From contig NZ_SIJH01000002.1 of the NCBI RefSeq assembly GCF_004762095.1, positions 1 through 64,000 on the forward strand: a stretch of 64,000 nt of DNA, in the 5' to 3' direction. The position numbers were made by a program, and so were the translations under genes. The stretch comes from Tabrizicola caldifontis (GTDB taxonomy: Bacteria > Pseudomonadota > Alphaproteobacteria > Rhodobacterales > Rhodobacteraceae). This document shows positions 33,899 to 42,585 of this stretch, in pieces. The notes below the pieces were generated by a model. The model was given only the letters and a program-made list of their open reading frames with translations, was not told where the DNA came from and did no database searches. Each line of letters opens with the position of its first letter. The first letter of the stretch is position 1.

Positions 33899-35190
33899 GC
33901 CGCCAACCTCAGGCTTTGGCGTTCGGCCATCGCGTTGACGACATCGACAGCCGAGGCAAAGCCATCCTCGTGAAAGCCGTTACGCATCCACGCACCACAG
34001 AACCAGGTGTTGCGCGCGCCGTTCATCACCCGGATCCGTTCCTGCGCGGCGAAGGCGGCCACGTCGAACACCGGGTGATGGAAGGTGATTACATCGTGGA
34101 TCAGATCATCCCGGATCGGCCGGGCGGTGTTCAGCGTCACGAACAGCGGATCATCCTGCGGGATCGGTTGCAGAGAGTTCATCCAGTAGGTCAGGTCGAT
34201 GCGGTCGCCGGGCCCGGTCGCGGGTTCGACATACGACCAGGAAGCCCAGACCTTTTGCGATTTCGGCATCAGCGACGGGTCGGAATGCAGCACCGCCTCG
34301 TTCGGCTGATAGCGGATCGCGGCCAGTGCCTGCGTCTCGTGCGGGGTGGCGTCGGACAGAAGCCGCAGGGCCTGGTCGGAATGGCAGGCAAGCACCACGT
34401 CATCGAACAGCTCCCAATCGGCCCCCGACGCGCGGACAAGGACCGATCCCGCCTCGCGCCGGATACCGGCAACGGGCGCGCCGGTGCGGATGTCAACGCC
34501 CTGGGCAGTCATGGCGGCCTGCAGGCGGCGGACATATTCGATCGACCCACCCCTGACCGTATACCACTGGTGCTGCCCGGTATAGTCCATCAGCGCATGA
34601 TTGCGGAAGAACCGCACCAGCGCCTGCGCCGGGAAGTTCAGGATGCCCGAGGTCGGGGTGGACCAGATCGCGCCCGAAAAGGGGGTGATGTAGTGGTCGC
34701 GGAACCAGGCCCCGGTGCCGAGGCGCCCAAGCAGTTCCCCTATGGTCATGGTGGGATCGCTGGCGACCGCTTCGGCGTTGCGGTTGAAATGCAGGATGTC
34801 GGCCAGCATGCGCAGGAAACGCGGGTCGAAGGCGTTCCGGCGCTGGGCAAAGATCGTGTCAAGCGATGCAAGACCGTATTCCAGCCGCCCTCCTCTGAAC
34901 GAGGCACCGAAGGACATGTTGCTTTCAGTGACGGGCACGCCCAGCTGCTGGAACAGCCGCACCAGGTGGGGATAGTTCACCTTGTTGAACACGATGAAGC
35001 CGGTATCCACTGGCTGATCCCTGCGTTTGCCCGCAATCACCGTTCGCGCATGGCCGCCAAGGCGGGGTTCGGCTTCGTAAAGCACGACGGAATGGGTATC
35101 GGCCAGCATGTGTGCAGCAGCCATCCCCGCAATGCCCCCCCCGATGACAGCGATGCGGCGGGGGGCCTGGCCCAGGGTCTCGAACGGCAT
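33895..35190 (-). CDS. FAD-dependent oxidoreductase (COG2907, amine-oxidase fold), sigma-E target
   Basis: 431-residue flavoprotein. The dinucleotide motif is IAVIGGGIAGMAAAHMLA, the second FAD motif GGHARTV, with TGFIVFNKVNYPHLVRLF following. ESNMSFGASF and IWSTPTSGILNFPAQALVRFF are COG2907 landmarks. In R. sphaeroides this family is a core sigma-E target, and related enzymes act on methylated or unsaturated fatty-acyl chains. It is first gene of the five-gene leftward operon. ATG 35190 lies 29 bp downstream of the -10 (TAAGCC) of a sigma-E promoter, with GAAGGAAG in the leader. Confidence 0.88.
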   Translation of the reverse strand: MPFETLGQAPRRIAVIGGGIAGMAAAHMLADTHSVVLYEAEPRLGGHARTVIAGKRRDQPVDTGFIVFNKVNYPHLVRLFQQLGVPVTESNMSFGASFRGGRLEYGLASLDTIFAQRRNAFDPRFLRMLADILHFNRNAEAVASDPTMTIGELLGRLGTGAWFRDHYITPFSGAIWSTPTSGILNFPAQALVRFFRNHALMDYTGQHQWYTVRGGSIEYVRRLQAAMTAQGVDIRTGAPVAGIRREAGSVLVRASGADWELFDDVVLACHSDQALRLLSDATPHETQALAAIRYQPNEAVLHSDPSLMPKSQKVWASWSYVEPATGPGDRIDLTYWMNSLQPIPQDDPLFVTLNTARPIRDDLIHDVITFHHPVFDVAAFAAQERIRVMNGARNTWFCGAWMRNGFHEDGFASAVDVVNAMAERQSLRLAA

Positions 35191-35218
35191 TCAGGGGACT
35201 TCCTTCAGTGGTTTTGTT

Positions 35219-35248
35219 GGCTTACGCGGCAGGCCCCCTGTCGGATCA
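35219..35248 (-). promoter_or_regulatory. Sigma-E (RpoE) promoter of the five-gene operon
   Basis: On the minus strand TGATCC (35248-35243) is followed after exactly 18 bp by TAAGCC (35224-35219). This matches the R. sphaeroides sigma-E consensus TGATCC-N18-TAAnn, and the spacing is identical to that of the divergent promoter at 35337-35366. It lies 29 bp before the FAD gene ATG. Confidence 0.85.
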
Positions 35249-35336
35249 CCCTGACAGCGCGGAAAGCAGATTGTCAAACAGAGTTGACATGACACCCTTG
35301 ACAGATTTCGGCCGCGCTCCAGATCGGCCTGACAAG

Positions 35337-35366
35337 TGATCCGTCCGGCAGCGTGGTGCGTAAGAG
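35337..35366 (+). promoter_or_regulatory. Sigma-E (RpoE) promoter of rpoE-chrR (autoregulatory)
   Basis: TGATCC (35337-35342), 18 bp, TAAGAG (35361-35366). It matches the RpoE consensus and the autoregulated rpoE promoter known in R. sphaeroides. Transcription should start near 35372, which rules out in-frame starts upstream of that point for RpoE. Confidence 0.87.
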
Positions 35367-35475
35367 AACCATGATGCTTGACGCTTCAAGACCCGTTATG
35401 ACGGAGCAAGCCGGTCAGCCGCAGCCCTCGGGGGCGGCTGGCGGGCAGGGATTGCCCCGCAGGAAGGAAAGGGTC

Positions 35476-36021
35476 TTGGCGCAGGCAGAGGATGGAACGG
35501 ATTGGGCGGGCCTGATGCTTCGGGTGCGCGACTGTCAGGACCGGGCGGCCTTTGCGGCGCTGTTTCGGCACTTCGCCCCCAGGGTGAAGGCCTTCCTGAT
35601 GAAGTCGGGCGCCGGTGCGGCGCTTGCCGAGGAATGCGCGCAGGATGTCATGGCGGTGCTGTGGCAGAAGGCGCATCTTTTCGACCCCGCGCGGGCGTCG
35701 GTGGCGACCTGGGTCTTCACCATCGCGCGGAACAAGCGGATCGACGCGCTGCGCAAGGATCGCCGCGCCGAGCCGGAGGAACTGGACTGGGGACCGGAGC
35801 CCGAGCCTGACCAGGCCGAGGTGATGGAAGCCCAGCAAGAGACGGAACGGCTGGGTCGCGCGCTTGCGGCACTGCCCGAAAAACAGCGCGCGCTGATCGA
35901 ACGCGCCTTCTTCGGCGAGCTTTCGCACAGCGAGATCGCCGCCGAGACGGGGCTGCCCCTGGGCACGATCAAATCGCGCATCCGGCTGGCGCTGGAAAAG
36001 TTGCGCCAGCAGATGACGTGA
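35476..36021 (+). CDS. rpoE: ECF sigma factor RpoE (singlet-oxygen response type)
   Basis: 181-residue ECF sigma factor. Region 2 contains FRHFAPRVKAFLMKSGAGAALAEECAQDVMAVLWQKA and TWVFTIARNKRIDALRK; region 4 contains ALIERAFFGELSHSEIAAETGLPLGTIKSRIRLAL. TTG 35476 is chosen: AGGAAGGAAAGGG lies just upstream, and this start puts the N-terminus (LAQAEDGTDWAGLM) where R. sphaeroides RpoE begins. ATGs at 35371, 35374 and 35398 are in frame, but the first two sit at the predicted transcription start and none has a Shine-Dalgarno. It directs transcription from the two TGATCC-N18-TAA promoters and is held by ChrR, whose gene starts 13 bp after the stop. Confidence 0.88.
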   Translation: MAQAEDGTDWAGLMLRVRDCQDRAAFAALFRHFAPRVKAFLMKSGAGAALAEECAQDVMAVLWQKAHLFDPARASVATWVFTIARNKRIDALRKDRRAEPEELDWGPEPEPDQAEVMEAQQETERLGRALAALPEKQRALIERAFFGELSHSEIAAETGLPLGTIKSRIRLALEKLRQQMT

Positions 36022-36034
36022 AGGACCGAAGCGA

Positions 36035-36679
36035 ATGAAGATACGCCACCATCTCTCGGACCAGCTGCTCATGGCCTATTCGGTCGGGCAACTGCCCGAG
36101 GCCTTCAACCTGGTCGTCGCCACCCATGTCTCGATGTGCGACGAATGCAGGGCGAGGCTTGCCTCGTTCGACGCGGTCGGCGGCGCGCTGATCGAGGAAA
36201 TCGATGAGATCGCCATGGGCGAGGCCGCGCTGGAGGCGGCACTGGCGCGGATCGACGGCCTGCCGCAGGCGACACGCACCGAGCCGCTGAAGACGGCCGG
36301 GATCTTCCCGGCCCCCCTGGCGGATTATGTAGGCGGCGATCTTTCGGCGGTGCGGTGGCGGCGGATCGGCGGCGGGGTGAAACAGGCGATCCTGCCTACA
36401 GGGCGAAGCGCGACCGCCCGGCTGCTTTACATCCCCGCCGGGGTCGCCGTGCCGGACCACGGCCACAGGGGTATGGAACTGACGCTGGTCCTGCAGGGCG
36501 CATTCGCCGACGAGAACGACCGCTTCGACCGTGGCGACATAGAGATCGCCGACGAAGAGGTGGAACACACTCCGGTCGCTCTGGCCGGTGAGGATTGCAT
36601 CTGCCTGGCTGCGACCGATGCGCCGTTGCGGTTCCGCGGGCTGGTTCCGCGCCTGGCTCAGCCGTTGTTCCGCATTTAG
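36035..36679 (+). CDS. chrR: Anti-sigma factor ChrR (zinc, cupin type)
   Basis: 214-residue cytosolic anti-sigma factor. The N-terminal zinc anti-sigma domain has His6, His31, Cys35 and Cys38 (MKIRHH, ATHVSMCDEC), the same numbering as R. sphaeroides ChrR. The C-terminal cupin domain keeps its metal ligands in PDHGHRGMELTLVLQG (His142, His144, Glu148) and EVEHTP (His178), which are needed for the singlet-oxygen signal. It releases RpoE under singlet oxygen. It is cotranscribed with rpoE; the stop overlaps the converging hutD stop by 4 nt. Confidence 0.95.
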   Translation: MKIRHHLSDQLLMAYSVGQLPEAFNLVVATHVSMCDECRARLASFDAVGGALIEEIDEIAMGEAALEAALARIDGLPQATRTEPLKTAGIFPAPLADYVGGDLSAVRWRRIGGGVKQAILPTGRSATARLLYIPAGVAVPDHGHRGMELTLVLQGAFADENDRFDRGDIEIADEEVEHTPVALAGEDCICLAATDAPLRFRGLVPRLAQPLFRI

Positions 36680-37200
36680 ATGCCGGTCAGGCGGACCGCG
36701 ATGACCGGCCAATCACCCTGCAACCGCGCCGCGCCGTCGGTTAGGACAAGGTCATCGCGGGCAATCGCTTCGCCATTCACCCGGACCGGACCAAGAGCAT
36801 AAAGCGCCAGCAGCCCGCCCGCAGGCAGAAGATCGTTCTGTGCGGGCAGAACCTCGGGCCTGGGCAGAAGGCGCAAGGTCATGACGTTGAAATCGTCGGA
36901 CTGCTGGCCCATGGTTTCGGTCGCCTGCAAGGGCACGTCGCCCGGGAACGCCACCGGCACCAGCGGCTCGCAGCGGAAATCAAGCCCCCCACCCTTCAGC
37001 CGGAAGCCGGGGCCCGAAAGTACGGTCAGATTCCGTTCGATGCCCGGAAAGACCGAGAAAGGCCCGTCCTCGACCACCGCTGCACGCGACAGCCGCACCA
37101 GAAGCTGACCGTCGCGTTCCAGCCGCCAAAGTTCGACGGTCGTGCCCCGCCCGTTCTTCCAGGGCTGGCGGACATAGTCGGTGGGGCGCAGGTGGATCAT
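36676..37200 (-). CDS. hutD: HutD/Ves family protein
   Basis: 174-residue cupin-like protein. The start LRPTDYVRQPWKNGRGTTVELW is the HutD/Ves signature; RLSRAAVVEDGPFSVFPGIERNLTVLSG follows. HutD is linked to histidine utilisation control in other bacteria, but no hut gene is here, so its role is unclear. It overlaps rmuC by 4 nt and closes the mutL-rmuC-hutD operon. Confidence 0.87.
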   Translation of the reverse strand: MIHLRPTDYVRQPWKNGRGTTVELWRLERDGQLLVRLSRAAVVEDGPFSVFPGIERNLTVLSGPGFRLKGGGLDFRCEPLVPVAFPGDVPLQATETMGQQSDDFNVMTLRLLPRPEVLPAQNDLLPAGGLLALYALGPVRVNGEAIARDDLVLTDGAARLQGDWPVIAVRLTGI

Positions 37201-38357
37201 TCCGCCGCCCTCGGGCCGGCCACCCGGGCGGGGATGTCCGGGGCCAGTTCCTCGAAGTCGAAATTGTCCAGCCGTCGCGCGCGTTTCGTGGCCTTGTCGG
37301 AGGAGATCTTGATTTCCTCGATGTCCTTCGCCGCCTGGCCGAAATGGCGGTCGAGGTTTTCCACCCGCGCGCCCAGCCGTTCGACATCGGCGTAGAGGAG
37401 CGACAATTCCCGCCGGATCGCGCCAGCCTGTTCGCGCATCCGTGCGTCCTTCAGCACCGCCCGCATCGTGTTCAGCGTCGCCATGCAGGTGGTGGGCGAG
37501 ACGATCCAGACCTTTGCCGCAAAGCCTTCGCGCACCAGGTCGGCGAAATTGGCGTGAAGCTCGGCATAGACGGCTTCCGAGGGCAGGAACATCAGCGCCC
37601 CGTCGGCGGTTTCGCCCTCCAGGATGTATTTCTCGGCGATGGCGCGGATATGGGCGCGGACGGCCTGGCGCATCAGCTGCTGGGCCTCTTGCGCCAAGCG
37701 AGGCGTGTCGGCACGGCGCAGCGCCTCGTAGGCTTCCAGCGGGAACTTGGCGTCGATCACGATGGGGCCGGGCGGGTTCGGCAGGTGGATCAGGCAGTCG
37801 GCGCGGCGGCCGTTGGAAAGCGTCGCCTGCATCGTGTAGGCGTCCTTCGGCAGGGCCTTCTGCACGATGTCGTGCAGCTGGATTTCCCCGAAGGCGCCGC
37901 GGGTCTGCTTGTTCGACAGGATGTCCTGCAAGCTCAGGACGTTGCCCGACAGCTTCTCGATGTTCGCCTGCGCCTTGTCGATGGTCTCCAACCGTTGCTG
38001 CAATTCACCCAGGCTGCGGGCGGTGCGGGTCGAGGTGCCGTGCAGCGCCTCGGTCATCTGGCGCTGCACCTCGGCCAGCCGCTGTTCCATGACCTGAAGC
38101 ATCGCGCTCTGGCTGACGGCCTGCGCCTCCGAGACATGGTGTAGCCCGCCCGCCAGCCGTTCCTGCCCGTCTCCCAGGCTTTGCACCCGCGCGGCCAGCC
38201 AGGAGATCTCGCGCAGCAGCGGTTCGGTGGCCGACGAGGCCCGGGCCGTCGCGCGCAGGATCAGGACGAGAAGACCGAGCAGCAGCGCGGCAAGACCCCC
38301 GAGGATCAGCACCTCGGGGTCGTTCCATTGATAGCTCTGGCCGAACAGCGTGATCAT
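37197..38357 (-). CDS. rmuC: DNA recombination protein RmuC
   Basis: 386-residue protein. An N-terminal membrane helix (about 12-35) is followed by a coiled coil (about 50-150, Gln/Glu/Leu rich). The RmuC nuclease-like domain follows with GAFGEIQLHDIVQKALP, ADCLIHLP, IVIDAKFPLEAYEAL, GALMFLPSEAVYAEL and VWIVSPTTCMATLNTMRAVL. It limits DNA inversion at short repeats in E. coli. ATG 38357 overlaps the mutL stop as ATGA, matching a repair operon. Confidence 0.92.
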   Translation of the reverse strand: MITLFGQSYQWNDPEVLILGGLAALLLGLLVLILRATARASSATEPLLREISWLAARVQSLGDGQERLAGGLHHVSEAQAVSQSAMLQVMEQRLAEVQRQMTEALHGTSTRTARSLGELQQRLETIDKAQANIEKLSGNVLSLQDILSNKQTRGAFGEIQLHDIVQKALPKDAYTMQATLSNGRRADCLIHLPNPPGPIVIDAKFPLEAYEALRRADTPRLAQEAQQLMRQAVRAHIRAIAEKYILEGETADGALMFLPSEAVYAELHANFADLVREGFAAKVWIVSPTTCMATLNTMRAVLKDARMREQAGAIRRELSLLYADVERLGARVENLDRHFGQAAKDIEEIKISSDKATKRARRLDNFDFEELAPDIPARVAGPRAAE

Positions 38358-40195
38358 CGGCGGCCGAACAGCCGTTCGATGTCGGCCAGCGACAGTTCCA
38401 CATGGGTCGGCCGGCCGTGGTTGCACTGGCCCGAAAGCGGCGTCGCCTCCATCTCGCGCAGAAGGGCGTTCATCTCCTCAAGCCGCATCTGCCGGCCGGA
38501 ACGGACCGAGCCATGGCAGGCCATCCGGCTGAGGATCGCGTCAATCCTGGCCCGGACCAGCCCGCTGTCGCCCTGATCGGCGAGTTCGTCCAGGATGTCG
38601 CGGACCAGCGCCGTGCCGTTCACCTGGCCAAGGATCGCCGGGGTTTCGCGGATCGCCACCGCCGCACCACCGAAGGGTTCGATCACAAGCCCGACCTCGG
38701 CCAGCGCCGGTGCGGCGTCCAGAAGGCGGGCGGCATCGGTGGGCGAAAGCTCGACGATCTCGGGGATCAGCAGCGGCTGGCTGCGGATCCCGGTTTCGGC
38801 CAGCTGGCGCTTCAGCCGTTCATAGACCAGCCGTTCGTGGGCGGCATGCTGATCGACGATGACGATGCCGGCCGCCGTCTGGGCGACGATGTAGTTTTCG
38901 TGCAGCTGGGCGCGGGCGGTGCCAAGGGGGTGGGCCTCTGGCGCCACGTCCTGCGCCTGCGGTTCTGCCTCGCGAAGAGCGGGTGCCAAGGCGGTGGCCT
39001 GGGGTGCCTCGGCAAATCCGTCGGGGGACTGGAAGGCGAAGGCGCGGGCGATGGCCGGCTGGCCGGGCCGGTCCATCTGCCAGACGCGCGGCTCGGGGCG
39101 GAAGGCGGCCAGCGTGGCCGCGCCCACTGTGGAGGAGGCGCGGTGCCCTGCCCCAGCCAGCGCCGATTTCAGCGCGGTGATGATCAGGCTGCGCGCGGCG
39201 TCGGGTTCGCGGAAGCGGACCTCGGCCTTGGCGGGGTGGACGTTCACGTCCACGCGCTGCGGGTCGGCGATCAGGTTCAGCACCGCCGCCGGGTGCCGGT
39301 CGCGCGACAGCACGTCGAAATAGGCGGCCCGCAGCGCCCCGAACAGCATCCGGTCCAGCACCGGGCGGCCGTTCACGAACAGGTATTGCTGCGCCGAGGA
39401 GCCGCGCGAATAGGTCGGCAGCGCGGCAAAGCCCCGCAGGCGCAGCCCCTCGCGCTCCGCGTCGATGCGCAGGGCGTTTTCCGTGAATTCGCGCCCGAGG
39501 ATCCCGGCAAGCCGGCCTTCCAGCGCGTCGAACAGATCGCCCGATTGCGGATCGGCGCGGAACAGGGTCCTCGCCTCGCCCCCGGTCACGTCGCGCAGCG
39601 TGAAGCCCACCTGGGGTTCGGCCATGGCCAGGCGGCGGACGACCTCGGCCACCGCCTGCATCTCGGCCCGGTCGGAGCGCAGGAACTTCAGCCGCGCCGG
39701 GGTGGCGAAGAACAGGTCGCGCAGTTCGACCACCGTGCCGCGGGACAGCGCGGCGGGGCGGACAGGCGACAGGCGGCTACCCTCGCAGGCGATCTGTGCT
39801 GCGGGGTGGCCCTCGGCGCGGGAGGTGATGGTCAGCCGACCCACCGCGCCCAGGCTGGGCAGCGCCTCGCCCCGGAAGCCGAAGCTGCGGATGTCCAGCA
39901 GGTCCGATCCGTCGATCTTCGAGGTCGCATGACGCGACAGCGCCAGCGGCAGGTCATCCGCCGTCATGCCGCAGCCGTCGTCCGTGACCCGGATCAGCGT
40001 CTTGCCGCCGTCCGCTATGTCCACCTGGATGCGGCTGGCGCCTGCGTCCAGCGCGTTTTCCACCAGTTCCTTCACGGCCGAGGCGGGGCGTTCCACCACC
40101 TCGCCCGCCGCGATGCGGTTGATTGCTGCCTCGTCCAGTTGCCGGATCACCGGACGACCGGAAGCGCCCGTTATCTTGGGGGTGTGAAGCGTCAT
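38354..40195 (-). CDS. mutL: DNA mismatch repair protein MutL
   Basis: 613-residue GHKL ATPase. The N-terminal domain shows AAGEVVERPASAVKELVENALDAGA, DDGCGM and TSKIDGSDLLDIRSFGFRGEALPS. A Pro/Ala-rich linker spans about 350-420. The C-terminal dimerisation/endonuclease domain contains DQHAAHERLVYERL, the DQHAx2Ex4E metal-binding motif found in bacteria without MutH. ACHGSVRSGRQM and CNHGRPTH near the C-terminus complete it. First gene of mutL-rmuC-hutD; divergent from the SbtA-like gene. Confidence 0.96.
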   Translation of the reverse strand: MTLHTPKITGASGRPVIRQLDEAAINRIAAGEVVERPASAVKELVENALDAGASRIQVDIADGGKTLIRVTDDGCGMTADDLPLALSRHATSKIDGSDLLDIRSFGFRGEALPSLGAVGRLTITSRAEGHPAAQIACEGSRLSPVRPAALSRGTVVELRDLFFATPARLKFLRSDRAEMQAVAEVVRRLAMAEPQVGFTLRDVTGGEARTLFRADPQSGDLFDALEGRLAGILGREFTENALRIDAEREGLRLRGFAALPTYSRGSSAQQYLFVNGRPVLDRMLFGALRAAYFDVLSRDRHPAAVLNLIADPQRVDVNVHPAKAEVRFREPDAARSLIITALKSALAGAGHRASSTVGAATLAAFRPEPRVWQMDRPGQPAIARAFAFQSPDGFAEAPQATALAPALREAEPQAQDVAPEAHPLGTARAQLHENYIVAQTAAGIVIVDQHAAHERLVYERLKRQLAETGIRSQPLLIPEIVELSPTDAARLLDAAPALAEVGLVIEPFGGAAVAIRETPAILGQVNGTALVRDILDELADQGDSGLVRARIDAILSRMACHGSVRSGRQMRLEEMNALLREMEATPLSGQCNHGRPTHVELSLADIERLFGRR

Positions 40196-40311
40196 GCCCC
40201 CATCTGTAGCAGGCGGACCCGAGTCGGGGAAGAACGAAACCGGATTCCCGGATGGCAGGTCTTGCGCTTTTGCGGGCTTGCGTCATACCGGGCAAAAACG
40301 GGGGACGACCG

Positions 40312-41289
40312 ATGCAGGACATGCTGGCGCTGGCAAGCGCCAACCTTCTGACACCGATGATCCTGTGCTTTGCGCTGGGGCTTTTCGCGGCCCTGGCGCG
40401 CAGCGAGCTGACCATCCCCGAGGCGGTGGCCAAGGGGATGTCGATCTACCTGCTGTTCTCGATCGGCTTCAAGGGCGGGGTCTCGGTGGCGGATCACGGG
40501 CTGGACGGACGGCTGCTTGCGGCGCTGGTCGCCGGCAGCGTGCTGTCCTTCGTCATTCCCTTCGCGGCCTTCGCGTTGTTGAAGGTGATGACCCGGCTTT
40601 CGGCCACGGATGCCGCCGCGGTTGCCGCGCATTACGGGTCGATCTCGATCGTCACCTTCGTCACGGCCGCGTCAGTGGTGCAAGGTGCGGGCCTGACCGC
40701 CGAAGGCTACATGGTCGCGGTCGCTGCGGCGATGGAGGCGCCGGCGATCATCTCGGCCCTCTTTCTTGCCAGCCGGTCGGGAGGGCGGGCCGAGAAGATG
40801 GATGCCGACCTCTGGCGCGAGATCCTGCTGAACGGGTCGATCGTCCTTCTGGTCGGATCCTTCCTGATTGGTCTGGTGACCGGCGAGCCCGGCATGGCGC
40901 GGATCGAGGCCTTCATCGTCGCGCCCTTCCAGGGGGTGCTGTGCCTGTTTCTCCTCGACATGGGGCTGGTGGCGGGCCGGGGGATGCGCAGCGCAAGGGG
41001 GGTTTTGACCGGTGGCGTGCTGGCCTTCGGCATGGTGATGCCGGTGGTCGGCGCCGGGTTCGGACTGGCGGCGGGGCTGCTGCTGGGGCTGTCCCAGGGC
41101 GGCGTCGCGCTGATGATGGTTCTGGCCGGTTCGGCCAGCTATATCGCGGTGCCGGCGGCGATGCGGGTGGCGCTGCCGGATGCCAAGCCATCGATCTATC
41201 TGACGCTTTCGCTGGGGGTGACATTTCCGTTCAACCTCGTGATCGGGATTCCGGCCTGGGTGGCCGTGGCGCAGGCTGTGGGGGGGTGA
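40312..41289 (+). CDS. SbtA-like sodium-dependent bicarbonate transporter family permease
   Basis: 325-residue inner-membrane protein with about ten segments. The N-terminus LLTPMILCFALGLFAALARSELTIPEAVAKGMSIYLLFSIGFKGG is the SbtA/DUF897 signature. HYGSISIVTFVTA and GSASYIAVPAAMRVALPDAKPSIYLTLSLGVTFPFNL are the paired half-helix motifs. Cyanobacterial SbtA imports bicarbonate with sodium. ATG 40312 (MQDMLALAS) is chosen over a longer frame. One base separates its stop from a PII-like gene. Confidence 0.88.
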   Translation: MQDMLALASANLLTPMILCFALGLFAALARSELTIPEAVAKGMSIYLLFSIGFKGGVSVADHGLDGRLLAALVAGSVLSFVIPFAAFALLKVMTRLSATDAAAVAAHYGSISIVTFVTAASVVQGAGLTAEGYMVAVAAAMEAPAIISALFLASRSGGRAEKMDADLWREILLNGSIVLLVGSFLIGLVTGEPGMARIEAFIVAPFQGVLCLFLLDMGLVAGRGMRSARGVLTGGVLAFGMVMPVVGAGFGLAAGLLLGLSQGGVALMMVLAGSASYIAVPAAMRVALPDAKPSIYLTLSLGVTFPFNLVIGIPAWVAVAQAVGG

Positions 41290-41290
41290 C

Positions 41291-41599
41291 ATGCAGACGC
41301 ACAAGGCAAAGCGGGTCGAGATCATCATCGAGGCACCGATGGAGGGGCGGCTGACCTCGGCTTTGGAAAAGGCGGGGGTCACCGGATTCACGGTGCTGCC
41401 GGTGCTGGGCGGTTCGGGCCGGTCGGGGCGCTGGACGCGCGAGGGCCAGGTCGGCCGCAGCGGGATGGTGGCCGTCGTCTGCCTGATCCGGCCCGAGCGG
41501 CTGGACATCCTGCTGGAGGCCGCCTTCGGCGTGGTCGACCGGCACATCGGCGTGATCGGGGTCACGGACGCCGAGGTTCTGCGCGCCGAAAGGTTCTGA
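41291..41599 (+). CDS. PII-like regulatory protein (SbtB-like)
   Basis: 102-residue small protein. VEIIIEAPMEGRLTSALEKAGVTGFTVLPVLGGSGRSGRW is a PII-like ferredoxin fold with a basic, Ser/Gly-rich T-loop; the end GVIGVTDAEVLRAERF is also PII-like. It follows the SbtA-like gene with a 1-bp gap. In cyanobacteria SbtB binds adenine nucleotides and gates SbtA, so the same relation is inferred here. Confidence 0.82.
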   Translation: MQTHKAKRVEIIIEAPMEGRLTSALEKAGVTGFTVLPVLGGSGRSGRWTREGQVGRSGMVAVVCLIRPERLDILLEAAFGVVDRHIGVIGVTDAEVLRAERF

Positions 41600-41686
41600 C
41601 CCCGGCCTTCCGCGGTGGCCTGCGGCAGCCGGTTCCGCCGCCGTCGCGCTGCCCCTTCCCGCGTGATCGCGCGCCCGATGGCCGCA

Positions 41687-42508
41687 CTAGACGTGCTGCC
41701 ACCCATCGATCAGCGAGATCGCCTCTTCCGCGGTCTCGACCATGGCGAAAAGCGACAGGTCCTCGGGGCTGATGACCCCCGCCTCGGACAGGTGGTGCCA
41801 GTTCACCACCTTTTCCCACCAGTCGCGGCCGAACAGGATGAAGGGGACACGCTTCATGCGCCGGGTCTGGATCAGGGTCAGGCTTTCGAACAGTTCATCC
41901 ATCGTCCCGAAACCGCCCGGAAAGACCACGATCGCCCGCGCACGCATCAGGAAATGCATCTTGCGGATGGCGAAGTAGTGGAAGTTGAACGACAGATCAG
42001 GTGTGACATAGGCGTTCGGGGCCTGTTCGTGCGGAAGCACGATGTTCAGGCCGATCGACTGGCCCCCGGCCTCGTCCGCGCCGCGGTTGCCGGCCTCCAT
42101 CACGCCGGGGCCGCCGCCGGTGGCGATGACCCATTCCTTCCCGTAGCTTGCCACGCTGCGTTCCGTGATCAGCCGGGCAAAGCGGCGGGCCTCGTCGTAG
42201 TAGTGCGACAAGTCCGCCAGCGTCCGGGTCGCTGCGGTATCGCGGTGTTCCGGCGCGGGAATGCGCGCGCCGCCGAACATGACCACGGTCGATTCGATGC
42301 CGCGTTCGTCCATGATCATCTGCGGCTTCAGCAGTTCCAGCTGCAGCCGCACGGGGCGGAGTTCGTCGCGCAGCATGAAGTCGCGGTCCACAAAGGCCAG
42401 CCGATAGGCCGGCGCCCGGGTCTGGGGCGTGTCGGGGATACGACGGACGGCGGCGGCGTCCTCAATGCTGTCGCGGAACGTGTGACTGCGGTGGTCTTCG
42501 GTCATCAA
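41687..42508 (-). CDS. LOG-family protein (TIGR00730 Rossmann fold)
   Basis: 273-residue protein. The phosphoribohydrolase motifs are IATGGGPGVMEAGNRGA near residue 130 and VVFPGGFGTMDELFE near residue 195, with a Lys/Arg-rich ligand segment between. LOG proteins hydrolyse nucleoside 5'-monophosphates such as cytokinin-riboside monophosphate. The N-terminal extension of about 80 residues before MFGGARIP makes it longer than plain LOG proteins. It is divergent from dapD, with a 77-bp shared upstream region. Confidence 0.87.
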   Translation of the reverse strand: MMTEDHRSHTFRDSIEDAAAVRRIPDTPQTRAPAYRLAFVDRDFMLRDELRPVRLQLELLKPQMIMDERGIESTVVMFGGARIPAPEHRDTAATRTLADLSHYYDEARRFARLITERSVASYGKEWVIATGGGPGVMEAGNRGADEAGGQSIGLNIVLPHEQAPNAYVTPDLSFNFHYFAIRKMHFLMRARAIVVFPGGFGTMDELFESLTLIQTRRMKRVPFILFGRDWWEKVVNWHHLSEAGVISPEDLSLFAMVETAEEAISLIDGWQHV

Positions 42509-42585
42509 CTGGCTCGGATTGCGTGAAACTGCCCCAAGGCTTATAGGGTCGGCAGTCTCATGACCAACCGAAAAGGAAATTCCGC

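Noticed and set aside
36676-36679. Translational coupling of chrR and hutD
   Set aside because: The genes converge; the 4-nt overlap is of two stop codons on opposite strands.
38402-40351. 649-codon open frame antisense to mutL
   Set aside because: Same reason: the opposite strand encodes full MutL with all motifs.
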